Positions 36,064 to 45,800 of a stretch of DNA of 64,000 nt are shown one piece after another. A model generated the notes under the pieces. That model was given only the letters and a program-made list of their open reading frames with translations, ran no database searches and had not been told where the DNA came from. Source of the DNA: JAKQHY01 sp034429675 (lineage in GTDB: Bacteria > Chloroflexota > Anaerolineae > B4-G1 > SLSP01); NCBI GenBank assembly GCA_034429675.1, contig DAOUFX010000230.1, positions 1 through 64,000 on the forward strand, written 5' to 3'. Position 1 is the stretch's first letter. Every line of letters begins with the position of its first letter. The position numbers and the translations under genes were made by a program.

Positions 36064-37782
36064 ATGTTTTCCTGGATTGCACGCTTATTGAATCCACCGA
36101 CCTTCAGCAGGGATGAGGAAAAGTCGCGGCAGGCGCGTTTGTTAGCCATGGTGGTGCGGATTGTTTTGGCGATGGCCATACTCCTGATCCTGGCCGGATT
36201 GGTTGCGATGGGACTAAGCTGGCGCGCCGGAGAGCCGGTGTGGTCTTCGACGGTGTTTTGGTGGTACGTGTTTGCCCTGCTCCTTTTTGTGCTGTCGGGA
36301 ATCGTGCAGTTTCTGTCCCATGCCGGGCATGTGCGTCCTGCCAGCATTGTTTTAACCGTGACGATAGGGTGCCTGTTCATATACGGACATTGGTTGACCA
36401 GAGTGGGCATCCGTTCTCCGCTTTTCTTAGGCTATATCCTGGTCGCCTTTGTCGCCGGGTTGTTGTTGGGACGCCGTTGGACGGTGATTGTGGCGGGCGT
36501 AAGTATACTTCTGGCCGGCTTCTTGCTTTTTGCCGAGCATACCGGTTTGTGGGGCGTGCGCGATATTGCTGAGTTGCCCTGGTTAGCTTCAGGCGGGAGT
36601 ATGAGCCTTTACGTGGTCGCTGTGGCGCTTTTCTATGTCGCGTTGAGCAACTTTGACTTGTCTCTAAAGCGGGCAAGGGAGGTTAACCAGGAGTTGGATA
36701 TTTTCCGAGCCTCGCTTGAGGCGCGTGTTGAGGCGCGCACCCGTGATTTGTCGCGGCGCGCGCGATACCTGGAAGCTACGGCGGAAGTGGCGCGTTACGT
36801 TAGCTCGGAACTGGCGATGGCTGAATTGCTTATGCGTATCGTCAGATTGATCAGTGAACAGTTTGGGTTCTATCACGCCGGTGTTTTTCTGTTAGACCCT
36901 ACCGGCGCGTGGGCTGAGTTGCAGGCAGCCTCCAGTCCGGGGGGGCAGGCGATGTTGGCCCGTGGTCATCGTCTGGGTGTAGGACAACAAGGACTTGTGG
37001 GATACGTGACTGCCCGTGGTGAGCCACGGGTGGCTTCGGATATCGGGGACGACGCGGTGTTCTTTGATAATCCCGACTTACCGGAGACCCGTTCGGCGAT
37101 GGCGCTCCCCTTGCGTGTTGGCGGGCGCATCATCGGGGCGCTCGATGTGCAGAGCAAGGAATCGGCGGCTTTTAGCCAGGAAGATGTCGCCGTCCTGCAA
37201 ATTTTGGCCGACCAGGTTGCCGTCGCGATTAGCAATGCCCGGCTTTTCGAGCGTCTGCAAGAGAGTGTTGCTGCCGAACGTCGCGCCTATGGGGAATTGA
37301 GCTATCAAGCGTGGGCTGAAGTACTCAAAGAACAAGGCGAGTTGGGTTACATTGACAATGTCGCCGGGACTTCCATCGTGAAAGGCGCGCCGATGCCCGA
37401 TGCTATGCAGTTGGCGGGCAGGGAGGCCACGATTGTCCAGGAGGAAGAAACCGTGTCCATTCCGGTTACCGTTCAGGAGGGAGAAGGCGTGTTGGGGGTG
37501 GTGCGGCTGCGCAAACCCGAGGGCACAGGCGCCTGGACGCCGGATCAGGTGTCATTGATGCAGGACATTGTCCAGCAGTTAGGCGTCGCGTTGGAAAGAG
37601 CGCGGCTGTATCAGGATTCGCAGCAGGTGGCGATTCGTGAGCGGTTGGTCAGTGAGGCGACCAGCCGTATGCGGCAGACGTTGGATGTAGAAGCCGTCTT
37701 GAAAACGGCGGCGGACGAAATCTATCAGGCATTGCAGTTGGATGAAATTGTCGTGCGCCTGGCGACTAAACACGACGAGTAG
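36064..37782 (+). CDS. Six-helix membrane GAF receptor
   Basis: A 572-residue protein. Six hydrophobic helices (about 30-195) have short loops and no sizeable outside domain. A coiled coil (to 235), a GAF with the G-L-V-G-Y-V and T-R-S-A-M-A-L-P-L blocks (238-396), the compact W-GAF (Y-Q-A-W-A-E-V-L, near 417) and the stub tail follow. The membrane part may read a lipid-phase or membrane ligand, or redox state (inference). AAGGGAGAG precedes the ATG. It sits 14 bases after the preceding gene and 14 before the next. Confidence 0.85.
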   Translation: MFSWIARLLNPPTFSRDEEKSRQARLLAMVVRIVLAMAILLILAGLVAMGLSWRAGEPVWSSTVFWWYVFALLLFVLSGIVQFLSHAGHVRPASIVLTVTIGCLFIYGHWLTRVGIRSPLFLGYILVAFVAGLLLGRRWTVIVAGVSILLAGFLLFAEHTGLWGVRDIAELPWLASGGSMSLYVVAVALFYVALSNFDLSLKRAREVNQELDIFRASLEARVEARTRDLSRRARYLEATAEVARYVSSELAMAELLMRIVRLISEQFGFYHAGVFLLDPTGAWAELQAASSPGGQAMLARGHRLGVGQQGLVGYVTARGEPRVASDIGDDAVFFDNPDLPETRSAMALPLRVGGRIIGALDVQSKESAAFSQEDVAVLQILADQVAVAISNARLFERLQESVAAERRAYGELSYQAWAEVLKEQGELGYIDNVAGTSIVKGAPMPDAMQLAGREATIVQEEETVSIPVTVQEGEGVLGVVRLRKPEGTGAWTPDQVSLMQDIVQQLGVALERARLYQDSQQVAIRERLVSEATSRMRQTLDVEAVLKTAADEIYQALQLDEIVVRLATKHDE

Positions 37783-37796
37783 ACGAGGCAGAGTTT

Positions 37797-39584
37797 ATGC
37801 AAGACCGGCAACGAAGAACGTCAGGAAGCCTGGGTGGAATACGCGATCGCACTCTGGCGGCATCCGATCTACAAGTATGGCGCGCGCAGTTGGTGCAATA
37901 TGTGCTGTGGATCATGTCCGCGGTCGGGGTGTTGCCGACGTTTTTTGGGGCTTATTATCGTTTTTCGCAGCAGCGTTATGGCGCAGTCCTGTTTTTTATT
38001 CTGGCCTATGCCCTGCTTCTTTCCCTTGCCTTTGCGCGCCGATTGAATTATGTCATCCGGGTCCGCGCGATGTTGTTTCTGCTTTACAGTTTGGCGGTTA
38101 TTGACTTTTTTGCGGATGGACCGGCCGGCGGCGCGCGCGTGATGCTGTTGGCGGCGGTTTTCGTCGCCGCGATTTTCCTGGGCGGGCGCGCCGGTCTTTA
38201 CTCATTATTGCTTGCCCTGGCCATCAATGGGTTCTTTGCTTACCTTTATCTGACCAGTTTTTTGCCGGCGCCGGCGCCGATTGATTTTGTAGACCCCCGG
38301 CGTTGGGGCAGCGGCTTTTTTGTGCTGGCGATGTTGAGCGGATTGGTTGTCGCCAGTATTGACTACCTCATTCCACGGCTGATTGAGGCGATGTCGCAAA
38401 GCGGGCGGTTGGCGCGTGAGCTGACCGACTCTCAGACCCGTTTGGAAGAGTTGGTGGCGCAACAGGGGATGAATCTGGAGCGCCGTGGCATGCAATTGCA
38501 GGCCGCCGCCCAGCTGGCTCGCGAAGCCACCGGGTTTCAGGACGTGAGGCAGATTCTAAACGAGACGGTCCAGCTGATTTCGGAACGGTTTGGATTTTAC
38601 CAGGCCGGTATCTTTTTGTTGGACAAGGAGCGCGAGTATGCTGAGTTGCGCGCGGCCTCTTCTGAAGGGGGGCGTCTGTTACTGGCGCGCGGCTACCGGC
38701 AACAGGTAGGCGTAGGTATTGTCGGTTATGTGGCGCAAAGCGGCGAACCCCGCATGGCGCTGGATGTGGACAATGACGCTGAATTTCTCAGTACGCCCGA
38801 CTTGCCCGACACTCGTTCGGAGATCGCTTTGCCGTTGCGTACCAGAGAGGGCGTTATTGGGGTGTTGGACGTGCAGTCTTTGGAATCTGAGTCATTTACT
38901 GATGATGACATGGTCATTCTCCAGACGCTTGCCGATCAGATTGCTCTGGTGATTTCCAATGCCCAACTTTTGCAGCAGGTAGAATCGCAAGTCGAGGCCG
39001 AACGGCAGTTCTATCAGCAGCTGAGCAATCGCGCCTGGGCGGATCTCATCGCGACGGCGCGGACGCCGGGATTTGCGCGGAATTCCGCGGGCGTTTTCCC
39101 GGCGGCGAATATCTGGCGTCCCCGTATGGAGCAGGCCGTGCAGTCCGGCGCGCTGACCTTTGATGAGCAGGAAGCGGCGGCGGTTTCTGTGCCGATTCGG
39201 GTGCGCGGACAGGTCGTGGGCGTGATTGATGCGCGAAAACGTGGCGGAACCAGCGCCTGGACTCAAGACGAACTTGAGTTGTTGGAGACGCTGAGTGCGC
39301 AGTTGGACCCGGCATTGGATAGCGCGCAATTGTATCATAATAGCCAGTTGCTTGCCAAGCGGGAGCAGGTGACGCGTGAAATTGCATCGAGGATGCGAGA
39401 AACTTTGGATGCGGACATGATCCTGCAAACGGCCGCCCGCGAGATCGGCGATGCGTTGGGGCTGGCCGATTTTGTGATTCGGGTGGGGACCTCCGATCAG
39501 CTTTTGTCGCGGAGTACTTATTCTGACGTTGAATCGGATGTGGATGGTAATCCCGAAGCGAGGGGGATGAAGGATGTTGCGTAA
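37797..39584 (+). CDS. Six-helix membrane GAF receptor
   Basis: A 595-residue protein of the same build as its left neighbour: helices at about 35-205, a coiled coil, GAF (about 245-390; G-I-V-G-Y-V, T-R-S-E-I-A-L-P-L, G-V-L-D-V-Q-S), compact W-GAF (N-R-A-W-A-D-L near 414, with I-W-R-P-R-M) and stub tail (520-575). The membrane helices are only weakly alike in sequence to the neighbour, whereas the cytoplasmic part is closely alike. That fits a swap of sensors on a conserved body. The stop overlaps the next gene's start by 11 bases. Confidence 0.85.
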   Translation: MQDRQRRTSGSLGGIRDRTLAASDLQVWRAQLVQYVLWIMSAVGVLPTFFGAYYRFSQQRYGAVLFFILAYALLLSLAFARRLNYVIRVRAMLFLLYSLAVIDFFADGPAGGARVMLLAAVFVAAIFLGGRAGLYSLLLALAINGFFAYLYLTSFLPAPAPIDFVDPRRWGSGFFVLAMLSGLVVASIDYLIPRLIEAMSQSGRLARELTDSQTRLEELVAQQGMNLERRGMQLQAAAQLAREATGFQDVRQILNETVQLISERFGFYQAGIFLLDKEREYAELRAASSEGGRLLLARGYRQQVGVGIVGYVAQSGEPRMALDVDNDAEFLSTPDLPDTRSEIALPLRTREGVIGVLDVQSLESESFTDDDMVILQTLADQIALVISNAQLLQQVESQVEAERQFYQQLSNRAWADLIATARTPGFARNSAGVFPAANIWRPRMEQAVQSGALTFDEQEAAAVSVPIRVRGQVVGVIDARKRGGTSAWTQDELELLETLSAQLDPALDSAQLYHNSQLLAKREQVTREIASRMRETLDADMILQTAAREIGDALGLADFVIRVGTSDQLLSRSTYSDVESDVDGNPEARGMKDVA

Positions 39585-41046
39585 ACTTTATCGGGCCATT
39601 ATGTCTAGTATTCGCGCCAAAGTGCTGGTAGTGATGTTGTCCATTGCGCTGCTGCCGCCGGCCGTGATGTCAGGATATACGGCGCTGCAGGCGATTTTCC
39701 CTTCCTTTCCCCGCAGCCAGTGGTTGACCCTCGGCATCGTGGGGGGATTGGTGTTGTTCGTGATAGTTTTGGAACAATGGAGCGCCACCCGTTTGGCGCA
39801 TCCTTTGCAGCAGTTGCAGATTCGAGCCGTCCAGATGGGTGCGGGAGACTTGGAAACCGAAATTGCGCTGACGAAGACGGCGCACCCCGATGAAATCGAA
39901 CTGTTGGCCGACGCCTTGAACCGGACCCGTCTTGCTCTTTTGCGGACACGCGAGGAATTGGAATTGCAGGTGGAGTCGGCGGAGAGGCGGGCCGAAGATT
40001 TGCGCACGGCGGCTGAGGTGGCGGCTTCGGCGGCGGCGATTCTTAATCCACAGGAGTTGTTGAGCAACGTTGTGAGCCTTATCAGCGAGCGATTTGGTTT
40101 CTATCACACCGGCGCGTTTTTGTTGGACGAAACCGGCGCCTGGGCCAATTTGCAGGCCGCTTCCAGTGTGGGCGGGCAACGGATGTTGTCGCGCGGACAT
40201 CGCCTGCGGGTTGGCGAGCAGGGGATTGTGGGGTATGTGGCGGCGACAGGCGAGCCGCGAATTGCGCTGGATGTTGGCGTGGACGCGGCGCATTTCGCCA
40301 ATCCCGATCTTCCTGATACGCGCTCGGAAATGGCTTTGCCATTGCAGTCGCGCAACCGTATTTTGGGCGTGTTGGATGTACAATCGGTTGAGGCGGAAGC
40401 TTTTGGCAGTGAAGATATTGTGACCCTACAAATTTTGGCCGACCAGGTGGCGATGGCCCTCAGCAATGCGCAATTGTTCCAGGCTGCGCAAGAAAACCTG
40501 GTGGCCTTACAGCGCGCGCGGGGCGAGTATAGCTTTCAGGGCTGGGTTGAACTGGCGCGCACGTTGGAGGGCGGCGGATACCGGTATCATCAGAAGACGC
40601 TCTCGCCGGCCAAGGATGTCTGGCGTCCGGAAATGGCTCGCGCCGTTCGGGAGGGTCAGGTGGTGCAGGGCTCCGGGCGATCCGATACGGTGGCGATTCC
40701 GTTGCGCGACCGCGACCAGATTATCGGAGTGATGGATGCGCGTAAACCCGATGGCGCGGGGACCTGGAGCGAAGATGAGATCGCGCTGCTTGAAACCCTG
40801 GGGCGCCAATTGGAGGTCGCTTTAGGCAGCGCCCGGTCCTATCAGGAGACCCGAATTCGCGAAGCTCGCGAGCAGACCGTGCGCCGCATCGCCGACAGCA
40901 TGCGGCGTTCTTTGGAAGTGGATATGGTTGCGCAGCGAGCTGTCCAGGAGTTGGGGCAAGCACTTGGCGCAGGGACCGTGGCAATCCGGTTGGGCACTCT
41001 CGAAAAGCTGTTGCCGCCGGATGATCAGTCAGAGGATAAGGGCTAA
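39574..41046 (+). CDS. Short two-helix HAMP-GAF receptor
   Basis: A 490-residue protein, the smallest membrane receptor of the array. Two helices (17-38 and about 51-70) enclose only a short loop (Q-A-I-F-P-S-F-P-R-S-Q-W), so there is almost no outside sensor. HAMP (70-125), GAF (145-305; T-R-S-E-M-A-L-P-L-Q-S-R-N), compact W-GAF (F-Q-G-W-V-E-L near 324; V-W-R-P-E-M) and stub tail (425-475) follow. The signal may come from the membrane, the GAF ligand or a partner receptor. Its ATG lies within the last codons of the previous gene (11-base overlap). Confidence 0.86.
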   Translation: MLRKLYRAIMSSIRAKVLVVMLSIALLPPAVMSGYTALQAIFPSFPRSQWLTLGIVGGLVLFVIVLEQWSATRLAHPLQQLQIRAVQMGAGDLETEIALTKTAHPDEIELLADALNRTRLALLRTREELELQVESAERRAEDLRTAAEVAASAAAILNPQELLSNVVSLISERFGFYHTGAFLLDETGAWANLQAASSVGGQRMLSRGHRLRVGEQGIVGYVAATGEPRIALDVGVDAAHFANPDLPDTRSEMALPLQSRNRILGVLDVQSVEAEAFGSEDIVTLQILADQVAMALSNAQLFQAAQENLVALQRARGEYSFQGWVELARTLEGGGYRYHQKTLSPAKDVWRPEMARAVREGQVVQGSGRSDTVAIPLRDRDQIIGVMDARKPDGAGTWSEDEIALLETLGRQLEVALGSARSYQETRIREAREQTVRRIADSMRRSLEVDMVAQRAVQELGQALGAGTVAIRLGTLEKLLPPDDQSEDKG

Positions 41047-41049
41047 AGT

Positions 41050-42822
41050 ATGAGCGAACCATCGTTGACCGATTGGGTACAGGAACGCGACCGCCAGCGG
41101 TTAAAGGTTCTGAATATCCTGATGCTGGTTGCGACGGTTGCCGGCGGGGCGGCAACTTTGCCGTCGTTCATTGCTGCTTTGCAAGACTCGCGCCGCTTTG
41201 CGACCGAGGCGCCGGTGTTTTTCTCCTACTTGATCATTGTATTGGCGACTGTTCTGCCACGATTGGACTATCGGCTACGGTTGGGAGTGTTGGTGACGGC
41301 CCTTTATTTTGTGGGAATTGCTACGGTGCGCACCTACGGGATTGCCAGTCACGGCGTCTGGTATCTGCTGGTGGTGCCCCTGGTGATGTTTCCCTTGATC
41401 GGCTGGCGCATGGGAGCCTTTTCGTTGGGCTTGAGTGCTGTGCTGTTTTTCTTTTTCGCGGCAGGGCATCTAATGGGATGGCTCTCGCTGGATTCGTTGC
41501 CCGATCCGCGCACTCAGGCGATTGTATCCAGGTTCTCTGCTGTTTTCATAGCCTTGCTATCAGGCGTTGGAATCATTCAGGGATTTTTTAATCACCATCA
41601 GGAGCAGGCCTTGCAGGAGACTTCCGCGCGGGCGTCCGAGCTAACTCGAGCGCGAGAGAAGTTACAGGAGCACACTACCGAGTTATTACACACCAATGAG
41701 CGTTTGCGCACGCAATCGTGGTTGTTGAATACGGCGGCGTATCTTATCGGTGAGATCTCAGGGTTGGATGATCTGGAGACATTGCTCACCCAAGTCGTGC
41801 AGATTCTGCAAAGACGTTTCCAACGCTTTGGTGTTGAGTGCGTGGGAATTTTCATGCAAGACCTGGAAACGTTGACCACGCAGTCCGTTGCGACTGCCCC
41901 CTTGATTTTGCGGGCATTGAGCGGTAGGGAAATTTTCCCATTGCGCTCGGTGAATGTTTCGACGGTTGTGGCGCAGGCGATACATTCGGGGGAGGTGACT
42001 TTCGGGCCATGCACTGTGCGGTCGGAGACAGGCACCCTCCCGGCTTATGAACTCGCAGTTCCTTTGCGTTTGTACTTGCATAGTGGACGCGCCGATGTCA
42101 TTTCTCGCGGCGTTTTATATTTTTGCAATACCACTCAGGCGCTTTTTGAGGATTTGGATGAAGCCGTGTGGCTGACGTTGGCCAGCCAGTTGTCGGTGGC
42201 AATACAGAATGTGGGTTTGCTACAAAAGGCTCGCGGCGAGGTCCAGGAAATGCGGCGGCTACAACAACAATATATGGAACAGTCATGGCGCGACCTCTTC
42301 GCCGATGCGGCGGTTTTTGCTTACCATGCCGATGAGACGCAGGCGGATAAATCCTGGCAATTTGCTCCAGAGGTTGCGGCAGCATTGCGCGAGGAACGTG
42401 TGGTGGTTCGCGGCGGGTCCAAGCATACGCGCGGCGCTATCATCGTCCCTGTCAAGGTGCGCGACACGATTTTGGGCGTTGTTGAGATCCAGAGCGCGGA
42501 GCCGGGGGCGATGTGGTCCCGTGAGCAATTGGACCTGGTGGATACGGTGGTGGATCAGCTGGGGGTAGCTTTGGACAGCGCCCGGCTGTACCAAGAATCA
42601 CTGCGCCGGGCATCCCGTGAGCAATTGACCCGTGAGATTACCGATGAAATGCGTCGTTCCATTACGATGGAGACAATTTTGCGGACTGCGGTCGAGAAGC
42701 TAGGGCAAGCTATTGGGGTTCCACAGGCTTATGTGCAGTTGAAATTGAACGAGGGCCCGGAACCGGCGCCGGAGGCGCCGGTTGCGAGCGGAGAGGGAGA
42801 AGAGTCTCATGCGTCACAATAA
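41050..42822 (+). CDS. Six-helix membrane receptor with divergent GAF
   Basis: A 590-residue protein. It has six hydrophobic helices (about 20-190), a coiled coil (190-225) and a GAF (about 235-390) that lacks the T-R-S-E block; the corresponding place reads Y-E-L-A-V-P-L-R-L-Y-L-H. The compact W-GAF (E-Q-S-W-R-D-L-F near 413; P-V-K-V-R-D-T-I-L-G-V-V-E-I) and stub tail (520-575) follow. The divergent GAF is likely to bind a different ligand, or none. The gene begins 3 bases after the preceding stop, and the following gene starts within its last 14 bases. Confidence 0.84.
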   Translation: MSEPSLTDWVQERDRQRLKVLNILMLVATVAGGAATLPSFIAALQDSRRFATEAPVFFSYLIIVLATVLPRLDYRLRLGVLVTALYFVGIATVRTYGIASHGVWYLLVVPLVMFPLIGWRMGAFSLGLSAVLFFFFAAGHLMGWLSLDSLPDPRTQAIVSRFSAVFIALLSGVGIIQGFFNHHQEQALQETSARASELTRAREKLQEHTTELLHTNERLRTQSWLLNTAAYLIGEISGLDDLETLLTQVVQILQRRFQRFGVECVGIFMQDLETLTTQSVATAPLILRALSGREIFPLRSVNVSTVVAQAIHSGEVTFGPCTVRSETGTLPAYELAVPLRLYLHSGRADVISRGVLYFCNTTQALFEDLDEAVWLTLASQLSVAIQNVGLLQKARGEVQEMRRLQQQYMEQSWRDLFADAAVFAYHADETQADKSWQFAPEVAAALREERVVVRGGSKHTRGAIIVPVKVRDTILGVVEIQSAEPGAMWSREQLDLVDTVVDQLGVALDSARLYQESLRRASREQLTREITDEMRRSITMETILRTAVEKLGQAIGVPQAYVQLKLNEGPEPAPEAPVASGEGEESHASQ

Positions 42823-45800
42823 AACCAGTTCCCGGCGAACCGGGGACGCCCGGAGGCCATTGGCAGGAATTGTGCCCGGTCCTTCTGCGCCTGAGGCCAA
42901 TCCGTTGTTCTCAGAGGCCGAATCCCGATTTGCCGATATGGCTGCGTTGAGCGCCGATTGGCTTTGGGAAACGGATGTCGTAGGGCGTTATGTTTATTCG
43001 TCGGCGCGGGTAACGGATATTTTAGGTTATACCGCCGACGAAGTGGTGGGAAAGACTCTATTTGATTTGTTGCCTGCCGAAGAGGCTTCACGCCTGCGTG
43101 ACACGCTTGGCGAGGTGATGGTGGCCCGGCATCCCATTGAAAATCTGGTGCATCAAAAGATCGCTAAAGATGGGCGCTCCGTGTGGGTACAAACTCAGGC
43201 CAGACCGGTTTTTGCTGCGGATGGCGGGTTGTTGGGCTATCGGGGCGTTGATCGCGATATTACGGCGCAACGACAGACTGAAGAAGCGCAACGACAATTG
43301 CGGGAGCAGGAAGCTTTTTTGCGACAGGTGTTGGATATCAACCCGAATTTTGTATTTGTCCGGGATCGTGAAGGGCGCTTTGTCCTGGCGAATCAGGCTA
43401 TCGCCGACGCTTATGGTACGACTGTGGACGGCTTAATCGGCAAGACCGATGCCGATTTTACGCTGAGTGGTGCGGATGTGGAAGCGATTCGGCGCAGTGA
43501 CCTGGGCGTGATGGAGTCTCTGAAGGAGAAATTCATCCCTGAGAGCCACATCGCTTATGGCGGGGCGCATCCGCGCTGGGTTCAGACCATCAAACGCCCG
43601 TTGGTGGACGAAGATGGCGTTGCGCGCCGGGTGCTGGGAGTTTCGAGTGACATCACCGAGCGCAAATTGATGCAGCAGGCGATCGAGGCTTCCCTGGAGC
43701 GACGTGGGCGTCAGGTACAGACGAGCACCGAGATTGCGCAGGAGATCGCGGGTATAGCGGCGCTGGATGAATTATTCCGCAAGGTGGTGACGCTGGTAAA
43801 GGAACGATTTGGCTATTATCATGCCCAAATTTTCCGTTACGATGCGGCGACCCAGGCGATGCGGTTGGTGGTCGGCTATGGCGACACCGGACAGGCGATG
43901 TTGGAGGCCGGACATTACCTGCCGATGGGGCGAGGCGTGGTAGGGACGGCCGCAGAGACCGGACGACCGGTCATGGCGAGCGACGTGTCGCAGGATTCGG
44001 ATTGGATTCCCAATAAATTTCTGCCCAAGACGCAAGGCGAACTGGCCGTTCCTATCCGGCTGCGGGACGAAATCCTGGGGATTCTTGACGTGCAAAGCGA
44101 GACGGCAGGAGCGCTGACCGGGGAGGATCAATTGCTGTTGGAGGGCCTCTGCGGTCAGATTGCCATTGCTATGGAGAGCACCCAGTTGCTCGAGTTTACC
44201 GGCGCTTTCCGGCAAGTGATTGAGGCATCGGGGCAGGGGATCGGTTGGGCAACCCTGGATGGCACGATGGTGTACGTCAATCCTATGATGTGCCGTATGC
44301 TCAATGTGCCCGATTCGTCCGCTCTGGTGGGGCGATTGTCGCAGAGCTTTTACCCGCCGGAAGTCCAACGACGCCTTGCGGAGGAGATTCTGCCGGCGGT
44401 GTTGCAGGAAGGACAATGGCAAGGCGAGTTACCTCTGCTTTGCTCCGATGGAAAAGTGATCCCAACGTTGGCAAACATCTTCATCATTCGTGACAAAGAG
44501 GGCACGCCTCTCTATTTCGCGAATCAAATTGCCGACATCACCGCGCGAAAACAAGTCGAAGTGTCTCTGTTGCATAGTGAACAGCGCTACCGGGTGCTAT
44601 TCGAGCAGGCCAACGATGCAATTCTGCTGGAAAACGAAAAGGAGCTGATTGTTGACGTAAACCAGCGCGCTTGCGAGTTGTTCGGATACACGCGAGATGA
44701 ATTGCTTACGATGAAGACATCCGATTTGCAGCCGCCCTCAACAAGTTCCCTGCCTATTTATTCGGACCCGGGCATGCCAACGAATATCTTCGAACTGAAG
44801 GCCTCAAAGCGAGATGGCACGCCTCTCTATATTGAGGTGCACATTACGCCTCTTGAGATCGGTGGGGAGTCTTTGTTCCTGTCAATTGTGCGAGACATCA
44901 CCGGGCGCCGGCAAACTGAGCTGGCGTTGGAACAGGAACGTTACTTGTTGAATTCCCTGATGGAGAATACCCCGGATCACATTTATTTCAAAGATGTCGA
45001 GAACCGTTTCGTTCGCGTTAATCGTTCGATGGCCGAGTGGCTCCAATTGAGTTCACCTGAAGAGGCGGTTGGCAAGACCGATTTCGATTTTTTCTCCGAA
45101 GAACATGCCCGGCAAGCTTTTGACGATGAAAAGATTTTGATGGAAACCGGACAGTCATTGATCGGGCTTGAGGAGAAGGAAACCTGGCAGGATGGTCATG
45201 TGACCTGGGTTTCAACCACCAAATTGCCGATGTACGATCGTCAGGGCGTCGCGAGTGGCACGTTTGGAATTTCGCGGGATATTACCGAGAGTCGTCAGGC
45301 GCAAGAGCAACTGCGTGAGACGCAGCGTTTGTTGCAAGGGATTCTGGATAATACTACGGTGGTTATCTACATCAAAGATTTGCAGGGACGCTATTTGCTG
45401 GTGAACCGGCGTTATGAGACCTTGTTTAGCGTCAAGCAACCTGACATTGTCGGAAAAACTTTCAGAGAGGTTTTCGCGAATTTGGAATTCGCCGGACTGG
45501 GGGTTGAAACTGAGACGGTTTTGGAAAGCGGGCAATCGCTGGAGCAGATTGAAACGATCCGGCGTGAGGATGCGGTGCATACTTATCTCTCGCTCAAGTT
45601 CCCTCTCTGCGCCGATGATGGTGCACCCTATGCGATCGGTTGCATTTCTACCGATATTACCGAACGTGAGTCAGCGGAGACTGAGCGCAAGCGATTGCTG
45701 AGCGATCTGGAAAGCCATGCGAAACAATTGGAGGTGGCTCTGGAGGATACGGCGGCGCTCTATCGCGCCAGCCAGGCCATTAACACGGCGACTTCCCCTG